Assembly: GCF_002727065.1 (NCBI RefSeq)
Contig: NZ_PDVP01000001.1
Location: forward strand, 186,001 to 250,000
Length of the DNA stretch: 64,000 nt
DNA from: Zhengella mangrovi
Lineage (GTDB): Bacteria > Pseudomonadota > Alphaproteobacteria > Rhizobiales > Rhizobiaceae
Direction of reading: 5' to 3'
A model generated the notes under the pieces. The model was not told the origin of the DNA. It saw only the letters and a program-made list of their open reading frames with translations, and made no database searches. Below are positions 46,128-55,503 of this stretch, one piece after another (the first letter of the stretch is position 1; each line of letters opens with the position of its first letter). The position numbers were made by a program, and so were the translations under genes.

Positions 46128-49100
46128 TCACTCATCGTTGGGCTCCTGGGGTCCGAGCGCGCCACGGGCGGTGCTGATCACGCCACCGGTGGTCAGCCCC
46201 TGTTTCTGGCTCCACTTGAGGGCCTCCGTCTGCGAGGCGATCTTCTGCATCGCGTCGTTGGTGTCGCGATAGCCGAGTCCCTGGAGGTCGCTGTTGAGAC
46301 GCGCCATCGCCTCCGGGGTCGCATCGACCCCGACCGGCGCCCGGGAAATCAGTTCCATCGCCCTGGTGGTATCGGGCGGCAGTTCCGGCACCCGGTAGCC
46401 CTGGGCGCGCAATCCCTCGCGAACCTGCAGCTGCGCCTCGATGCCCTTCTGCGACTGCGCCACCGCTTCCGGGGTGTTGTGCTCGTAGAAGCGCGATTTT
46501 TCGCCCCACATCCGGGCATAGCCTTCTTGGTCGGTCAACTGCCCGCCCCGTCCGGCCTGGACCTCCTGGACATTCGAGGTCATCCGCCCCTCTGCATTGC
46601 GCAGCGCCTGATCGGAATTCGCCGCGCTCGCCTCGACGTGGTACTTGTCGGTGAAGAGCTGGTTGTGCGCCTCGCCCCAGGCCCGCGCGTCGATCTCGGC
46701 CTGCGACATGCCCGAACCCTTCATGTAGTCCAGTTCCTCGCGGCGCCGGAAGAACTCCGGGTGGCTGTCCGGAGTCACGTTTTCGCGGCCGCCCACGATG
46801 TCCATCGAATGATCGTAGAAGTCCTTGTAGGCGTCGCTTTCCCAGTGCTTCCTCGGAACCTCGATCTTGTCGATGATCGGGTTGCCCTTCGAATCGACGC
46901 GCCCGGTATCCCGCTCGATGACCAGCCGGGCATCGCGGTCGGCACCCAGCGAAGGCGGCTTGCCCGGCGTGGAGAACGTGTCCATGGCCAGCTTGTCGCC
47001 CGGCTGCATCATCTTCTGGACCTCCGGGTTGTCGCCGGCGCGGTTGATCGTCCTCTGGTCGGCCGGCGCGTAGATCTCCTCGGTCCGGGTCTTGACGATG
47101 GCATCGCGCAATTCCGGGTCGGCCTGTTTGGCGGTCCGGCTGGAGCGCGTGTCCTGCAACTGGTCGAGCGCACCGCGGGTGTCCACCTTGTCCGATTTGA
47201 CCGGGTGGCCGTCCGAATCGACGATCGGATCGCCGTTCTGGTCCCGCTGGATGCGCGAACGGTCCAGCTCGTTGATCCGTTCCGACTGGCGCGGCCCGTT
47301 CTCGATCGAGGCAATATGCTCGTCGATCATCTGCCGGTCGGCAGGCGAGGTGTTGGGATCGTCGCGGTCGGCGCGCAGCCCGGCCAGCACGTTCTCGGCC
47401 TGGTCGTCTGTGAGAACCGTCTGGCGCCTCTGGCCGGATACCTCGGCCTGGGCCTGTTGGACCGTGCTTTCGGCCTGGGCGTCGTAGCGGTTGACCGCGC
47501 TGGTCCCGACGCTGCTGCCCACCTTGCCGCCGACATGGTTGACCAGCCCGTCGATGGCGCCCTCGCCGAAGTCGCCGCCATTGATGACACTGAGCGTTCC
47601 GCCGGACGCCGCCGACGTCGCGGCGCCGATCAGTTCCTTCTTGAGACCGCCGGGCAGGGCGTCTGTTCCCAGCCCGATCATGTCGCCGGCGGCCGAGACG
47701 GCTCCGGTCGCCAGCGAGCGCTTGATGTCGCCGGTGCGGATGAAGGTCTCCGCGGTGTCGGCGGCAGCCGGAACCAGCACCTTCACTGCGCCGCTGGTCC
47801 CCGGAAGGTTGGTGAAATGGCCGATGGCACCATCCTTGGCGCCGCTCAGGAAGCCGGCGGCCGTCGACTTGGCGACGTCGAGCGCGCTGCCGCCTTCAAC
47901 CCATTTCTCCGCGCCTTCGCCGGCGGCGGAGACCGCGCCGACGCTGATTGCCGTTGCCGCTGCGCCGGCCGGGCCGCCGAGGACCATCAGCGCACCGCGT
48001 GACGCCGCCACGGTGGCTTTCGCGCCCATTTCGCCGATGCCATAGGCCGTCGCCCAGCGCTGCTGGCTGGTCGATTCTTCCTGGCCTTCGCGGACCTGGC
48101 CGCGCCAGTAGTCGCGGCAGACTTCGGCCAGTTCCTCGTATTTCCCGCCGTTGCGAAGTTCCTCGATGTGCTCACGCAACTCGCCGCTCACGCGGTCGGA
48201 TACCTTGTCGGCCGACTTGAGAATCCGCTGTTCACGATCTTCTTCCGCCTTGCGCAACAGGTCCGATGCGCTGGGCGTCGGCTTGTATCCCGGTCCCTGC
48301 ACCCACGCGTTCTGCTCCTTGTCGAAGACATAGCCGTCGCTTCTCAGCTTGTCCTCGCGGATGCGCCGTTGCTCGTCGCTCCACTGGCGCTGCTCCTCGC
48401 GGATCCGCTGGCTTTCGCGTTCCAGTTCCGCGTTGACCTTGTCGAGATGGTGCTGCGCTTCCGAACGGTCCATCCATTTGCCGTCGAACCAGACCTGCCC
48501 GGGCTTCCCGCCCTCGTAGGTCTTGCCGTCGTTGACGATCAGGGAATCGCCTGTTCGGGGATCGTAGAGAGGGTGATCCTTCTCGTACTGGCCGATGCGG
48601 CTGATGGCATCGTCGCGGTCCACCCATTTTCCGTCGTACCAGACCTGCCCGGCCTTGCCGCCTTCGTAGCTCTGGCCGTCATGGACGATCAGCCGTTCAC
48701 CGGTTTCCGGATCGACGAGATCGGGATCGTGGATCGTCGGCGGAACGCCTTCGCCTTGCGACCCTTCGTCGTCGTCTCCCCCGTTTCCGTCGTCGAATTC
48801 CGGGATCTGTCCGCCGATGTCGCTGAGCACGCCGCCGAGCACCACGCCCAGCCCGGTGCCGATCGCGGGACCGACCCCGTAGATTATGGCAGGAATGGCG
48901 CCCTGGCTGTTGATCCAGCCGGTCAGCGTCCCGCCTGATTCCTGCCAGCCGCCGTCGTCGGCGAAAACCAGGTCCGCCGGTCCGAACAGCGCCCACCAGG
49001 TGCCAAGCCCGGCGAGAAGGAAAAGCCCGGCCATTTCCTCGCTGCGCGAGCGCATGCCGAGGAAGACCGCTGCGCCGAGCAGGGCCACGCCGGGAATGAC

Positions 49101-49916
49101 GCCGCCGATCGGCACCATCGAATTGGCGAGCATGCCGAGCGAAGAAGCTGCCACCGCCATGTAGCCGGCGGCCATGCCATACTTGCGAACCTGGGAACGG
49201 CGAACGGTCGAGAACAGCGTATTCCAGGCCGTCTTGAACAGAAGCGAGAAGACTGATCCCGCCTTGGAGGCGATCAGGGCGCCGAAGCCCACCGCAAGCA
49301 CGAGGCTGGACGAGGAATTGGTGAACGTGGCAATCGACAGCGCGATCCCCACGCCGCCGGCGATCACCGAATAGGCATCCATCGGCGCTTCGGTCAGGTA
49401 GGCGCGCATCGCGGCGATCCGGTCGCTGAGGCTGACCCGTGGCCCCTTGCCGCGCATGCGCCGCCACAGGCCTGTCAGGATCATCGTGCCGACCATCCAG
49501 AGCAGGCTGCCCGAGATGGTCTGTCCTTGCAGCGCGAGGAACCGGCCCGTCAGGCTTCCCATGTTGAAGCCTTCGTTGACGACGACCAGGAGATAGGTGT
49601 GGAACACCCATGCGGCGAGCCCGAAGGCGATCGTCGTCGGAAGCTGGCGGAAGAAGGCGCTGATCGTCCGGCTGATGATGTAGCCGATCAGGGGCACAAG
49701 CTTGTCAGGCACCTCCGGACTTGCGCCGGGAAGGTCAGGCGGTGCGGCCATGGCGGCGGATGCCTTGCGGGCTCCCGGCGCGGATCTTCCCGCTTTCGGG
49801 CGTTTGCCGCCCGGTTTCTGGCCCGATGCCCCGGCTGCGATGGTCTCCGCGCCGCAGGCCGGGCAGAAACGGCTGTTGTCCTTCAGCTTGGCTCCACAAT
49901 GGGTACAAAACGCCAT
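46128..49916 (-). CDS. Giant zinc-ribbon membrane protein with repeat and C-terminal domains
   Basis: 1262 residues. Zinc ribbon at 4-21 (C4, C7, C18, C21); basic/proline linker to 72; about eight membrane segments between 74 and 366; Asp/Gly-rich linker near 374-390; two 50-residue repeats at 402-451 and 452-501 with GQVWYDGKWVDR-type cores; Glu/Arg coiled coil at 490-525; Gly/Ala-rich region at about 620-800. A distinct C-terminal domain carries LGADRDAR (990-997) and WGEAHNQLFTDKYHVEAS (1080-1097). The layout recalls large modular secreted or toxin-like proteins, but no immunity partner or protease site is seen. It lies 19 nt behind the propeller gene. Confidence 0.8.
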   Translation of the reverse strand: MAFCTHCGAKLKDNSRFCPACGAETIAAGASGQKPGGKRPKAGRSAPGARKASAAMAAPPDLPGASPEVPDKLVPLIGYIISRTISAFFRQLPTTIAFGLAAWVFHTYLLVVVNEGFNMGSLTGRFLALQGQTISGSLLWMVGTMILTGLWRRMRGKGPRVSLSDRIAAMRAYLTEAPMDAYSVIAGGVGIALSIATFTNSSSSLVLAVGFGALIASKAGSVFSLLFKTAWNTLFSTVRRSQVRKYGMAAGYMAVAASSLGMLANSMVPIGGVIPGVALLGAAVFLGMRSRSEEMAGLFLLAGLGTWWALFGPADLVFADDGGWQESGGTLTGWINSQGAIPAIIYGVGPAIGTGLGVVLGGVLSDIGGQIPEFDDGNGGDDDEGSQGEGVPPTIHDPDLVDPETGERLIVHDGQSYEGGKAGQVWYDGKWVDRDDAISRIGQYEKDHPLYDPRTGDSLIVNDGKTYEGGKPGQVWFDGKWMDRSEAQHHLDKVNAELERESQRIREEQRQWSDEQRRIREDKLRSDGYVFDKEQNAWVQGPGYKPTPSASDLLRKAEEDREQRILKSADKVSDRVSGELREHIEELRNGGKYEELAEVCRDYWRGQVREGQEESTSQQRWATAYGIGEMGAKATVAASRGALMVLGGPAGAAATAISVGAVSAAGEGAEKWVEGGSALDVAKSTAAGFLSGAKDGAIGHFTNLPGTSGAVKVLVPAAADTAETFIRTGDIKRSLATGAVSAAGDMIGLGTDALPGGLKKELIGAATSAASGGTLSVINGGDFGEGAIDGLVNHVGGKVGSSVGTSAVNRYDAQAESTVQQAQAEVSGQRRQTVLTDDQAENVLAGLRADRDDPNTSPADRQMIDEHIASIENGPRQSERINELDRSRIQRDQNGDPIVDSDGHPVKSDKVDTRGALDQLQDTRSSRTAKQADPELRDAIVKTRTEEIYAPADQRTINRAGDNPEVQKMMQPGDKLAMDTFSTPGKPPSLGADRDARLVIERDTGRVDSKGNPIIDKIEVPRKHWESDAYKDFYDHSMDIVGGRENVTPDSHPEFFRRREELDYMKGSGMSQAEIDARAWGEAHNQLFTDKYHVEASAANSDQALRNAEGRMTSNVQEVQAGRGGQLTDQEGYARMWGEKSRFYEHNTPEAVAQSQKGIEAQLQVREGLRAQGYRVPELPPDTTRAMELISRAPVGVDATPEAMARLNSDLQGLGYRDTNDAMQKIASQTEALKWSQKQGLTTGGVISTARGALGPQEPNDE

Positions 49917-49935
49917 GGCTTTCCATGCTCCCTTT

Positions 49936-51060
49936 TCAAGACCCGGATCCGGCTTGCCGGCCGGCCTGCGATGTATTCCCGTCGCGCCCGCTCACGGTCG
50001 CACTTTCCCCCGTTGGCAACAGGCCGTTGGCAACGGCCTCCGGAGTGAGCAGCAGCAGTCCGTTCAGGGTTCCGAGCCAGGTCCGTCTATCCGGCGCCCG
50101 CCCGATGGTGGTAACCTCGCCGCTCGGCAGGACCGCGCCGCGGGTGATGGCGGATGCGGTCAGATCCGCGCCGACGACGCTGAATCCGTCGGTCTCGGTA
50201 CCCAGCCAGACATGTCCGGCGTCGTCCTGGAAAAGGCTTCGCGTCTTCGCCGCCGCGAGCAGCGATCGCGGGATGTCCCGCTCGATAGCCCAGCCGGCCG
50301 GATGGCGGACGAAGAGAAGCGTGCCGCCCTGGTCGTGGAAGCCGGTGCCGACCCAGATGCGGCCTTGCCGGTCCTGCATCATCGCGGCAACCTGGCGGTT
50401 GGGCAGGCCGGTCTGGACCGTCCAGCTCTGCCAGTCTTGCGACGCCGCGTCGCGATGGTAGAGCCCGTCCTCGGTGCCCACCCACAGGCCGCCGTCCCGG
50501 TCGGCAAGCAGGCAAAGCACCCGGACATTGGCGAGGATGGACCGGCCGCTGACACGGCCGTCGGCGGGTGCGTCATCGATCGTCCAGACGCCGTTCGCAT
50601 CGCCGGCCCAGACGCCCCCCGCGGGATCGATGGTAAGGCCGCGAACTTCGTTGAGCCGTGTTCCCGCCAGTTGGTTCACGGTGATCCATCCGCCCGCAGT
50701 CCGTATCGAAAGCCCCGTCTCGTGGCCGATCCACAGCTTTCCGCCGGAATCGCGGGCGATGGAAAAGGCGATCGGTTGCGCGGTGAAGCCTGGCAGTGCG
50801 ACGGCCTCGGCTCTCCCGCCGTCGTGCAGGATTGTCAGGCCATTGCGCCCGGCGACGGCGAGGTCGTGTCCATCCGGGACCGCATCGAGAACGGGTCCGG
50901 TTTCCGCCACATGGGTCCAGCCTGCCGGTGCCACGTAGGACGGTGCGGGACGGAACACCCAGGCTGCGCCGGCCAGGACCACGGCAAGCCAGGCGGTGGT
51001 CCAGAACAATCCGGAATCCCGCAGGCCCGGACGCGGCGACATGGCGAGCGGCTTGCCCAT
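49936..51060 (-). CDS. Membrane-anchored Reg_prop beta-propeller protein
   Basis: 374 residues. One N-terminal membrane helix (FWTTAWLAVVLAGAAWVF, about 19-36) anchors a periplasmic propeller of six or so Reg_prop blades, seen as repeats KLWIGHETGL, GVWAGDANGV, GLWVGTEDGL, RIWVGTG, HVWLGTETDG and RTWLGTLNGL. Such propellers form the sensor half of hybrid two-component proteins; here no kinase is attached. The ATG overlaps the stop of the ABC ATPase as TGATG, so the propeller is co-translated with an importer. Confidence 0.88.
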   Translation of the reverse strand: MGKPLAMSPRPGLRDSGLFWTTAWLAVVLAGAAWVFRPAPSYVAPAGWTHVAETGPVLDAVPDGHDLAVAGRNGLTILHDGGRAEAVALPGFTAQPIAFSIARDSGGKLWIGHETGLSIRTAGGWITVNQLAGTRLNEVRGLTIDPAGGVWAGDANGVWTIDDAPADGRVSGRSILANVRVLCLLADRDGGLWVGTEDGLYHRDAASQDWQSWTVQTGLPNRQVAAMMQDRQGRIWVGTGFHDQGGTLLFVRHPAGWAIERDIPRSLLAAAKTRSLFQDDAGHVWLGTETDGFSVVGADLTASAITRGAVLPSGEVTTIGRAPDRRTWLGTLNGLLLLTPEAVANGLLPTGESATVSGRDGNTSQAGRQAGSGS

Positions 51061-51725
51061 CAGCCCGCGTCCTCCGTCATCATGGCCGTCAGCCGGCCGT
51101 CCTGGAGCCGCAGCAGGTTTCCGCCCAGCCGGCGCATTTCCTCCCGGTCGTGCGTGACGAAAAGCACGGCGACATCGCCGCTGGAGACCTGCTGCCTGAT
51201 CAGGTCGAGGAGGACCGCCCGGGTCGGGGCGTCGAGATTGGCGAGCGGCTCGTCGAGGAAGAGATGGCGCGGGTCCGGCGCCAGGGCCCGCGCCAGCGCC
51301 ACGCGGTGAGCCTGTCCCTGCGAGATCTCGCCGGGGTAGCGCCTTGCGAGATCGGCCACGCCGACGCTGGCGAGCAGGCCGAGCGCCCGCTCGTCCCGGT
51401 CCCGTTTCGTGCCGTGGGGAAAAGCGAAACCGACATTTGCCGCGACCGTCATGTGCGGCCAGAGCGTCGGCGACTGGAATACGAAGCCGATGCCGCGAAG
51501 ATGCGGCGCAAGGCAGACGTCCGGCGCGCTCGCGACCATTCCGTCAATGGTGACGGTGCCGGCGTCAGCCCGGTCCAGCCCGGCGAGAATGCGCAGGAGC
51601 GTGGATTTGCCGGACCCCGATGGGCCCGTCAGGACCGTCATCGAGCCGTCGCCAAGCTGAAGCGAAACACCGTCGAGAACCGCTCTGCCGCCATGCGACC
51701 TGACCAGGTGTTCCGCCGCGATCAT
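51060..51725 (-). CDS. ABC transporter ATP-binding protein (iron/spermidine type)
   Basis: 221 residues. Walker A is TGPSGSGKSTLLRIL; the signature motif is the unusual ISQGQAHRVALARAL; Walker B is HLFLDEPLANLD; the switch is THDREEM. It lacks a C-terminal TOBE domain. ATG 51725 overlaps the permease stop by 4 nt. It powers the permease encoded just before it. Confidence 0.92.
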   Translation of the reverse strand: MIAAEHLVRSHGGRAVLDGVSLQLGDGSMTVLTGPSGSGKSTLLRILAGLDRADAGTVTIDGMVASAPDVCLAPHLRGIGFVFQSPTLWPHMTVAANVGFAFPHGTKRDRDERALGLLASVGVADLARRYPGEISQGQAHRVALARALAPDPRHLFLDEPLANLDAPTRAVLLDLIRQQVSSGDVAVLFVTHDREEMRRLGGNLLRLQDGRLTAMMTEDAG

Positions 51726-53317
51726 GCGGTCCTCCCTGCCAGGCGCGCCGCGCCGCGCGTGTTGAAAAGGGCCAGCAGGACGATGGCCGCGGCCATCGCC
51801 AGGAGCAGCATCAGCAGGCTGAGGCTGGCGACGGCGGCGGTGCTGCCATAATGCAGGAGATTGAAGATCCGGATGCTGAGCGCGCCCTGGCCGGGCGGCG
51901 CGATGAGGATGGTCGCCGCGAGCTCGCCAAGCGAAAGCGCGAAGACGATCAGGAACACGCCTGCCGCCGCGCGCCAGTAGAGCGGCAGGTAGATCCACCA
52001 CCATGTCGCCGCGCCGTTTCCCCGGAACATCTGCGCCGCGTCGATCAGGTCCCGCGAGATCGTCCGGTGATGGGCATGGAACAAGAGGATGCCGATCGGC
52101 GCGAAACGCGCCAGCGAGGCAAGGACCGGCATGGCCGGACCGCCGTACACGGCGGACGTCGCATCGTTGTTCCAGAGGTGGATGAGGCCGATGCCCGTCA
52201 GCGTCCCCGGCATGGCGAGCGGAAGCAGGCAAAGCAGCATCACGAACCGGTTCTCCAGGTGCCGGAACAGCAGCAGGCCGAGCAGGATCGCGAAGAGCGC
52301 CGAGATCCCGGCCGACCCCATGCTGCTGACGATGTCGCGCGATGCAGCCGCGACGGTCTGCGCGAACACCGCCGGCGAGCCTGTCGCTTGGAGGAGGGCC
52401 ACAACGGGAATGGCCGATTGCATCGCCAGCACGAAGAGCGCAACGGTTTCGAGCGACCTGAACCACGCTGGCGGCGTGTTGCAGGCAATCGCCGTGTAGG
52501 GCGGGGTGTCGGGAAGCCGCGTGCCGGTCTCGATCCGGCCGAGCAGGGCCGCGATGATCGCGATGCCGGTCAAGACCATGGGAAGCGCCAGCAGGAAGAC
52601 GGCACCGGAGTCCGCCCCCGATCCGTAGGTCACGAACACGTCCATCGCGTAGGAGGGCAGCTGGAACAGGGCCGGCGTGCTGAAATCGGTCAGCGACAGG
52701 ATCGCGGCCAGGCCGCCGCCGACGATGACCGACGGTGCCATCATGGGCAGTTCGATCCGCCGGAAGACCCGCCAGTCGTCGGCATGGATGCGGCCGGCAT
52801 CCACAAGCATGGGGTCCATGCGCGCCATGCCCAGCAGCACGAAGCCGTAGGCCGCGGGAAGGAAGGCCATGGATTGCACCCAGAAGGCCGCGACGGCATC
52901 CGGCGCACTCAGGCCCGTTGCTGCCGTGCGCCCGAGCAGGGCGTCGATGCCGGCCCCTGCGCTCATCCAGGCATTGGCATGGACATAGGGCGGCACCGCG
53001 ATCATGGCGAGCGGCGCCCAGTAGAGCAGGGCGGAAGCCCGGCCGGACCGCCGGCGCAGGCTCCGCGCGGCCAGGGCCGAAACGGTCACCGTGAAAACCG
53101 CGACCGAGAAGGCGAGCGCGATCGATGTCATGAACAGGCTGGCGCGGCGCAGGCTGGGCATCAGCGCATCGGCCATGCCCTCGCTTGCCGGTATCGCGGC
53201 GAGCAGGGCAAGGATCGGCCCGAGGCCCACGATCAGCCAGAGCAGGGCGCCAGGGACGGCCCTTGCGCGCTGCGCGATCTCCCTGCTCGATGACTGACGG
53301 GCCGCGGCTGTTGCCAT
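51722..53317 (-). CDS. Fused two-module ABC permease (FbpB/ThiP type)
   Basis: 531 residues with about 12 membrane helices in two similar halves. EAA-type loops are seen at DAGRIHADDWRVFRRIELPMMAPS in the first half and DAAQMFRGNGAATWWWIYLPLYWR in the second. This is the one-chain permease of ferric-iron or thiamine importers. It lies 4 nt behind the binding-protein gene and overlaps the ATPase. Confidence 0.92.
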   Translation of the reverse strand: MATAAARQSSSREIAQRARAVPGALLWLIVGLGPILALLAAIPASEGMADALMPSLRRASLFMTSIALAFSVAVFTVTVSALAARSLRRRSGRASALLYWAPLAMIAVPPYVHANAWMSAGAGIDALLGRTAATGLSAPDAVAAFWVQSMAFLPAAYGFVLLGMARMDPMLVDAGRIHADDWRVFRRIELPMMAPSVIVGGGLAAILSLTDFSTPALFQLPSYAMDVFVTYGSGADSGAVFLLALPMVLTGIAIIAALLGRIETGTRLPDTPPYTAIACNTPPAWFRSLETVALFVLAMQSAIPVVALLQATGSPAVFAQTVAAASRDIVSSMGSAGISALFAILLGLLLFRHLENRFVMLLCLLPLAMPGTLTGIGLIHLWNNDATSAVYGGPAMPVLASLARFAPIGILLFHAHHRTISRDLIDAAQMFRGNGAATWWWIYLPLYWRAAAGVFLIVFALSLGELAATILIAPPGQGALSIRIFNLLHYGSTAAVASLSLLMLLLAMAAAIVLLALFNTRGAARLAGRTA

Positions 53318-53321
53318 CGCG

Positions 53322-54338
53322 TTACCTCACGATCCGGTCGCGCAACTCGCGGATCACGTCGCCCATCGTCCGGGCGAGGGCCGCGTAATCGACCGCCATC
53401 GGCTTCACCTTGGCAGGAAGACCGCAGGTCTCGGGCGAGAAGACACGGGTCCCGTCGATGCGAAACCATCCGGCGTCGGCGAGCTGGTCCGCCACCGCCT
53501 CCGAAAGGAGATGATCGATGAGCCGCTTGCCGGCTTGCGGGTTGGGGCCGCCCTTCACCAGCGCAACCGAATTCGGAATGACCAGCGTCCCCATCCCGTC
53601 GGCCGCCTGGTCCGGGAATACGACGCCGACTTCGTCCGGCTTCCTTTCGAAAGCCGAACAGGCATCGTCGGTATCGGTCAGGCCGAAGTCGGCAGTCCCG
53701 TCAGCGACGAGGTCGCGAACGACCGAGTTGCCATCGACGATGCGGACCTTGTGCGCCACGATCCTGTCGAAGAAAGCGCCCGCACGCTCAGGCCCCAGCG
53801 TGGTGAAGAGGGCGCTTGCATGGGTCGCGGACGTGCCGAACAGCGGATAGGCGATGACGGCCCGGCTGGTGTCCCGTCCGTCTGCGACCAGGTCGTAGAT
53901 CGAGGTCGGCCAATCAGCTTTGTTCAGCCGGGCGGTGTTGATGATGAAGACCCTGGCCCGCCCGCCGAAAGCGACCCAGCGGTTTTCCGGTCCCGGCTGC
54001 GGTCCCGGGCGCAGCTTGTCGGGAAGATAGGGACTGAACAGGCCGGCCTGCGCCATGACTTCCGTCTGGACCGGCTCCCCGCTCCAGAAGACGTCCGCCC
54101 GCGGGGTGTCGGCCTCCTCGGCAAGGCGTTTCGCGAGGCCGCTGGTCTTGGCGGCTTCCACGTCGTAGACGGGCTTGACCTCGATGCCGGTTTCCCGGGC
54201 GAAGGTCTCCAGCACCGGCTCGGCGATTGTCTGGTCGATCGAGACATAGACCACGACCGACCCTTTCGACGGGTCGTCCTGCGAACAGGCGGTGACGAGG
54301 ACCGCAGCCGAGAGGAGGGCAAGCAGCTTGATGCGCAT
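53322..54338 (-). CDS. Periplasmic solute-binding lipoprotein of the FbpA type
   Basis: 338 residues. The signal peptide ends in the lipobox LVTAC, so the mature protein is a lipoprotein. The binding core has VVVYVSIDQTIAEPVLETFARETGI and ADVFWSGEPVQTEVMAQAGLF, typical of ferric-iron or phosphonate binders. ATG 54338 is preceded by AGGAG. It lies 40 nt behind a zinc-ribbon gene. Iron is the likely ligand by family, not shown by the sequence. Confidence 0.9.
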   Translation of the reverse strand: MRIKLLALLSAAVLVTACSQDDPSKGSVVVYVSIDQTIAEPVLETFARETGIEVKPVYDVEAAKTSGLAKRLAEEADTPRADVFWSGEPVQTEVMAQAGLFSPYLPDKLRPGPQPGPENRWVAFGGRARVFIINTARLNKADWPTSIYDLVADGRDTSRAVIAYPLFGTSATHASALFTTLGPERAGAFFDRIVAHKVRIVDGNSVVRDLVADGTADFGLTDTDDACSAFERKPDEVGVVFPDQAADGMGTLVIPNSVALVKGGPNPQAGKRLIDHLLSEAVADQLADAGWFRIDGTRVFSPETCGLPAKVKPMAVDYAALARTMGDVIRELRDRIVR

Positions 54339-54378
54339 GTCGATCACTCCTGCCGGCCCGGACCAGGGTGTGCCAATG

Positions 54379-55239
54379 TCATGCCAGTGCCTCCTTCAGG
54401 TCAGGCGTCATCTCGACCCGGTGGGTTTTCAGCGCGGCCAGGATTTTCGGGAAGGCTTTTTCCAGCGCGTCGGCCGCGATCGTGATCGACGTGCCATCGC
54501 GCATGTCCAGCCGGATCCCGGTCTCGTCGCGCGCCAGCATGATCGAGCCGGCCGCGCCGTATTTCCCGCTCAGGATCAGGAAGGGTGTCAGCGCCTTGAT
54601 CCAGCGCGGCAGCCCGCGCCGGTGCAGGTCCACCTGCCGGATGGCGGAATAGGCCGCGAAACGCTCGCCCGATGACCGCCGCACCCGGAGGCCGTCCTCC
54701 TCGATCTTCAGCCAGAAATTCGCGTTTCGGTAGGCAATGACGAGAATGATCACGCTGATCAGCGCCATGGGCCAGACGAGAACCGCGGAGGGATGGATCT
54801 CTTCCAGCAGGTCGTCCCAGTGACCGCCTTCGATGGCCCGCGCGACAAGCGGGAGGCCGATGAAGAACGATGTCAGGAAAAAGCCGAGAATGTCCGGCCC
54901 GATCACGGCTGGTATCCGTTCATAGCTGTAGGCGCCTTCCGGCGGCTTCACGCGAGGCGGCAGGATGTAGGAAAGGATCGCGGCGGCGGCGGCGATCCCG
55001 GCCCAGAGGTAGTCGCCGAGCGCGAGCGAAACATACAGGAGCACCAGCGACGCCAGCGGTACGATCCGGCGCAGGATTTCCGCGAAACGGGAGCCCGATG
55101 ACGCGGTCCTGCCGGTTTCGGTCGGTCCGGCGCCGGGCGGCGGCGCCCCGGCCTCCTGATCGGCCCTCGCCCCGCAGGTCGGGCAGAACTGATCGCCCGG
55201 TTCAAGTTTTCCGCCGCATTGTGCGCAGTGCAATGCCAT
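54379..55239 (-). CDS. Zinc-ribbon membrane protein with PH-like C-terminus
   Basis: 286 residues. The N-terminal zinc ribbon HCAQCGGKLEPGDQFCPTCG has the CxxC-x10-CxxC spacing of the set. Four membrane helices follow (IVPLASLVLLYVSLALGDYLW and others to about residue 170). The C-terminal 110 residues (LKIEEDGLRVRRSSGERFAAYSAIRQVDLH) look like a bacterial PH-type domain. It is the first gene of the leftward set. ATG 55239 follows the ribosome site GAGG; a TTG one codon earlier is also in frame. Function unknown. Confidence 0.85.
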   Translation of the reverse strand: MALHCAQCGGKLEPGDQFCPTCGARADQEAGAPPPGAGPTETGRTASSGSRFAEILRRIVPLASLVLLYVSLALGDYLWAGIAAAAAILSYILPPRVKPPEGAYSYERIPAVIGPDILGFFLTSFFIGLPLVARAIEGGHWDDLLEEIHPSAVLVWPMALISVIILVIAYRNANFWLKIEEDGLRVRRSSGERFAAYSAIRQVDLHRRGLPRWIKALTPFLILSGKYGAAGSIMLARDETGIRLDMRDGTSITIAADALEKAFPKILAALKTHRVEMTPDLKEALA

Positions 55240-55503
55240 CAACCGACCTCGACAAAGCTGACGAACCCGTCAGTCCCGGCGTCCTGCCGACCGGTCTGGC
55301 ACGGCGGAACCGGAACTGCTTGACGTTCATATTTTCACAGCGCGCGACTTTGACCGTTGATATCCGTCAATCATTTCAGTGGTGGCTGATGCGATGCTGC
55401 AAAGGCACACCGACGGAACATTCCTGGTGGGCCGGTTCCCGGTTTCTGCGGCACCGGTTCACGGGCAGGGGTGTTCCCGGAAGATGTCCGCGAGGAAAGT
55501 TGC
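55240..55503. promoter_or_regulatory. Divergent control region between the two zinc-ribbon gene sets
   Basis: 264 bp separate the two divergent sets. An AT-richer stretch (about 55320-55380) holds the inverted repeat TTGAC-N11-GTCAA (55350-55370), and TTGACGTTCA begins at 55320. Shared control of both sets from here is plausible. Confidence 0.45.

Noticed and set aside
45264-48002. 912-residue plus-strand open frame opposite the zinc-ribbon genes
   Set aside because: Antisense shadow with biased composition; the minus frame has ribbon motifs, membrane helices, repeats and a ribosome site.
46128-49916. Classical contact-dependent or Rhs toxin
   Set aside because: No YD repeats, no filamentous haemagglutinin repeats, no PAAR or secretion signal and no adjacent immunity-like gene; only the modular layout is similar.
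51851-53293. 480-residue plus-strand frame opposite the ABC permease
   Set aside because: Charged Arg/Gln/His-rich shadow of a hydrophobic membrane protein.
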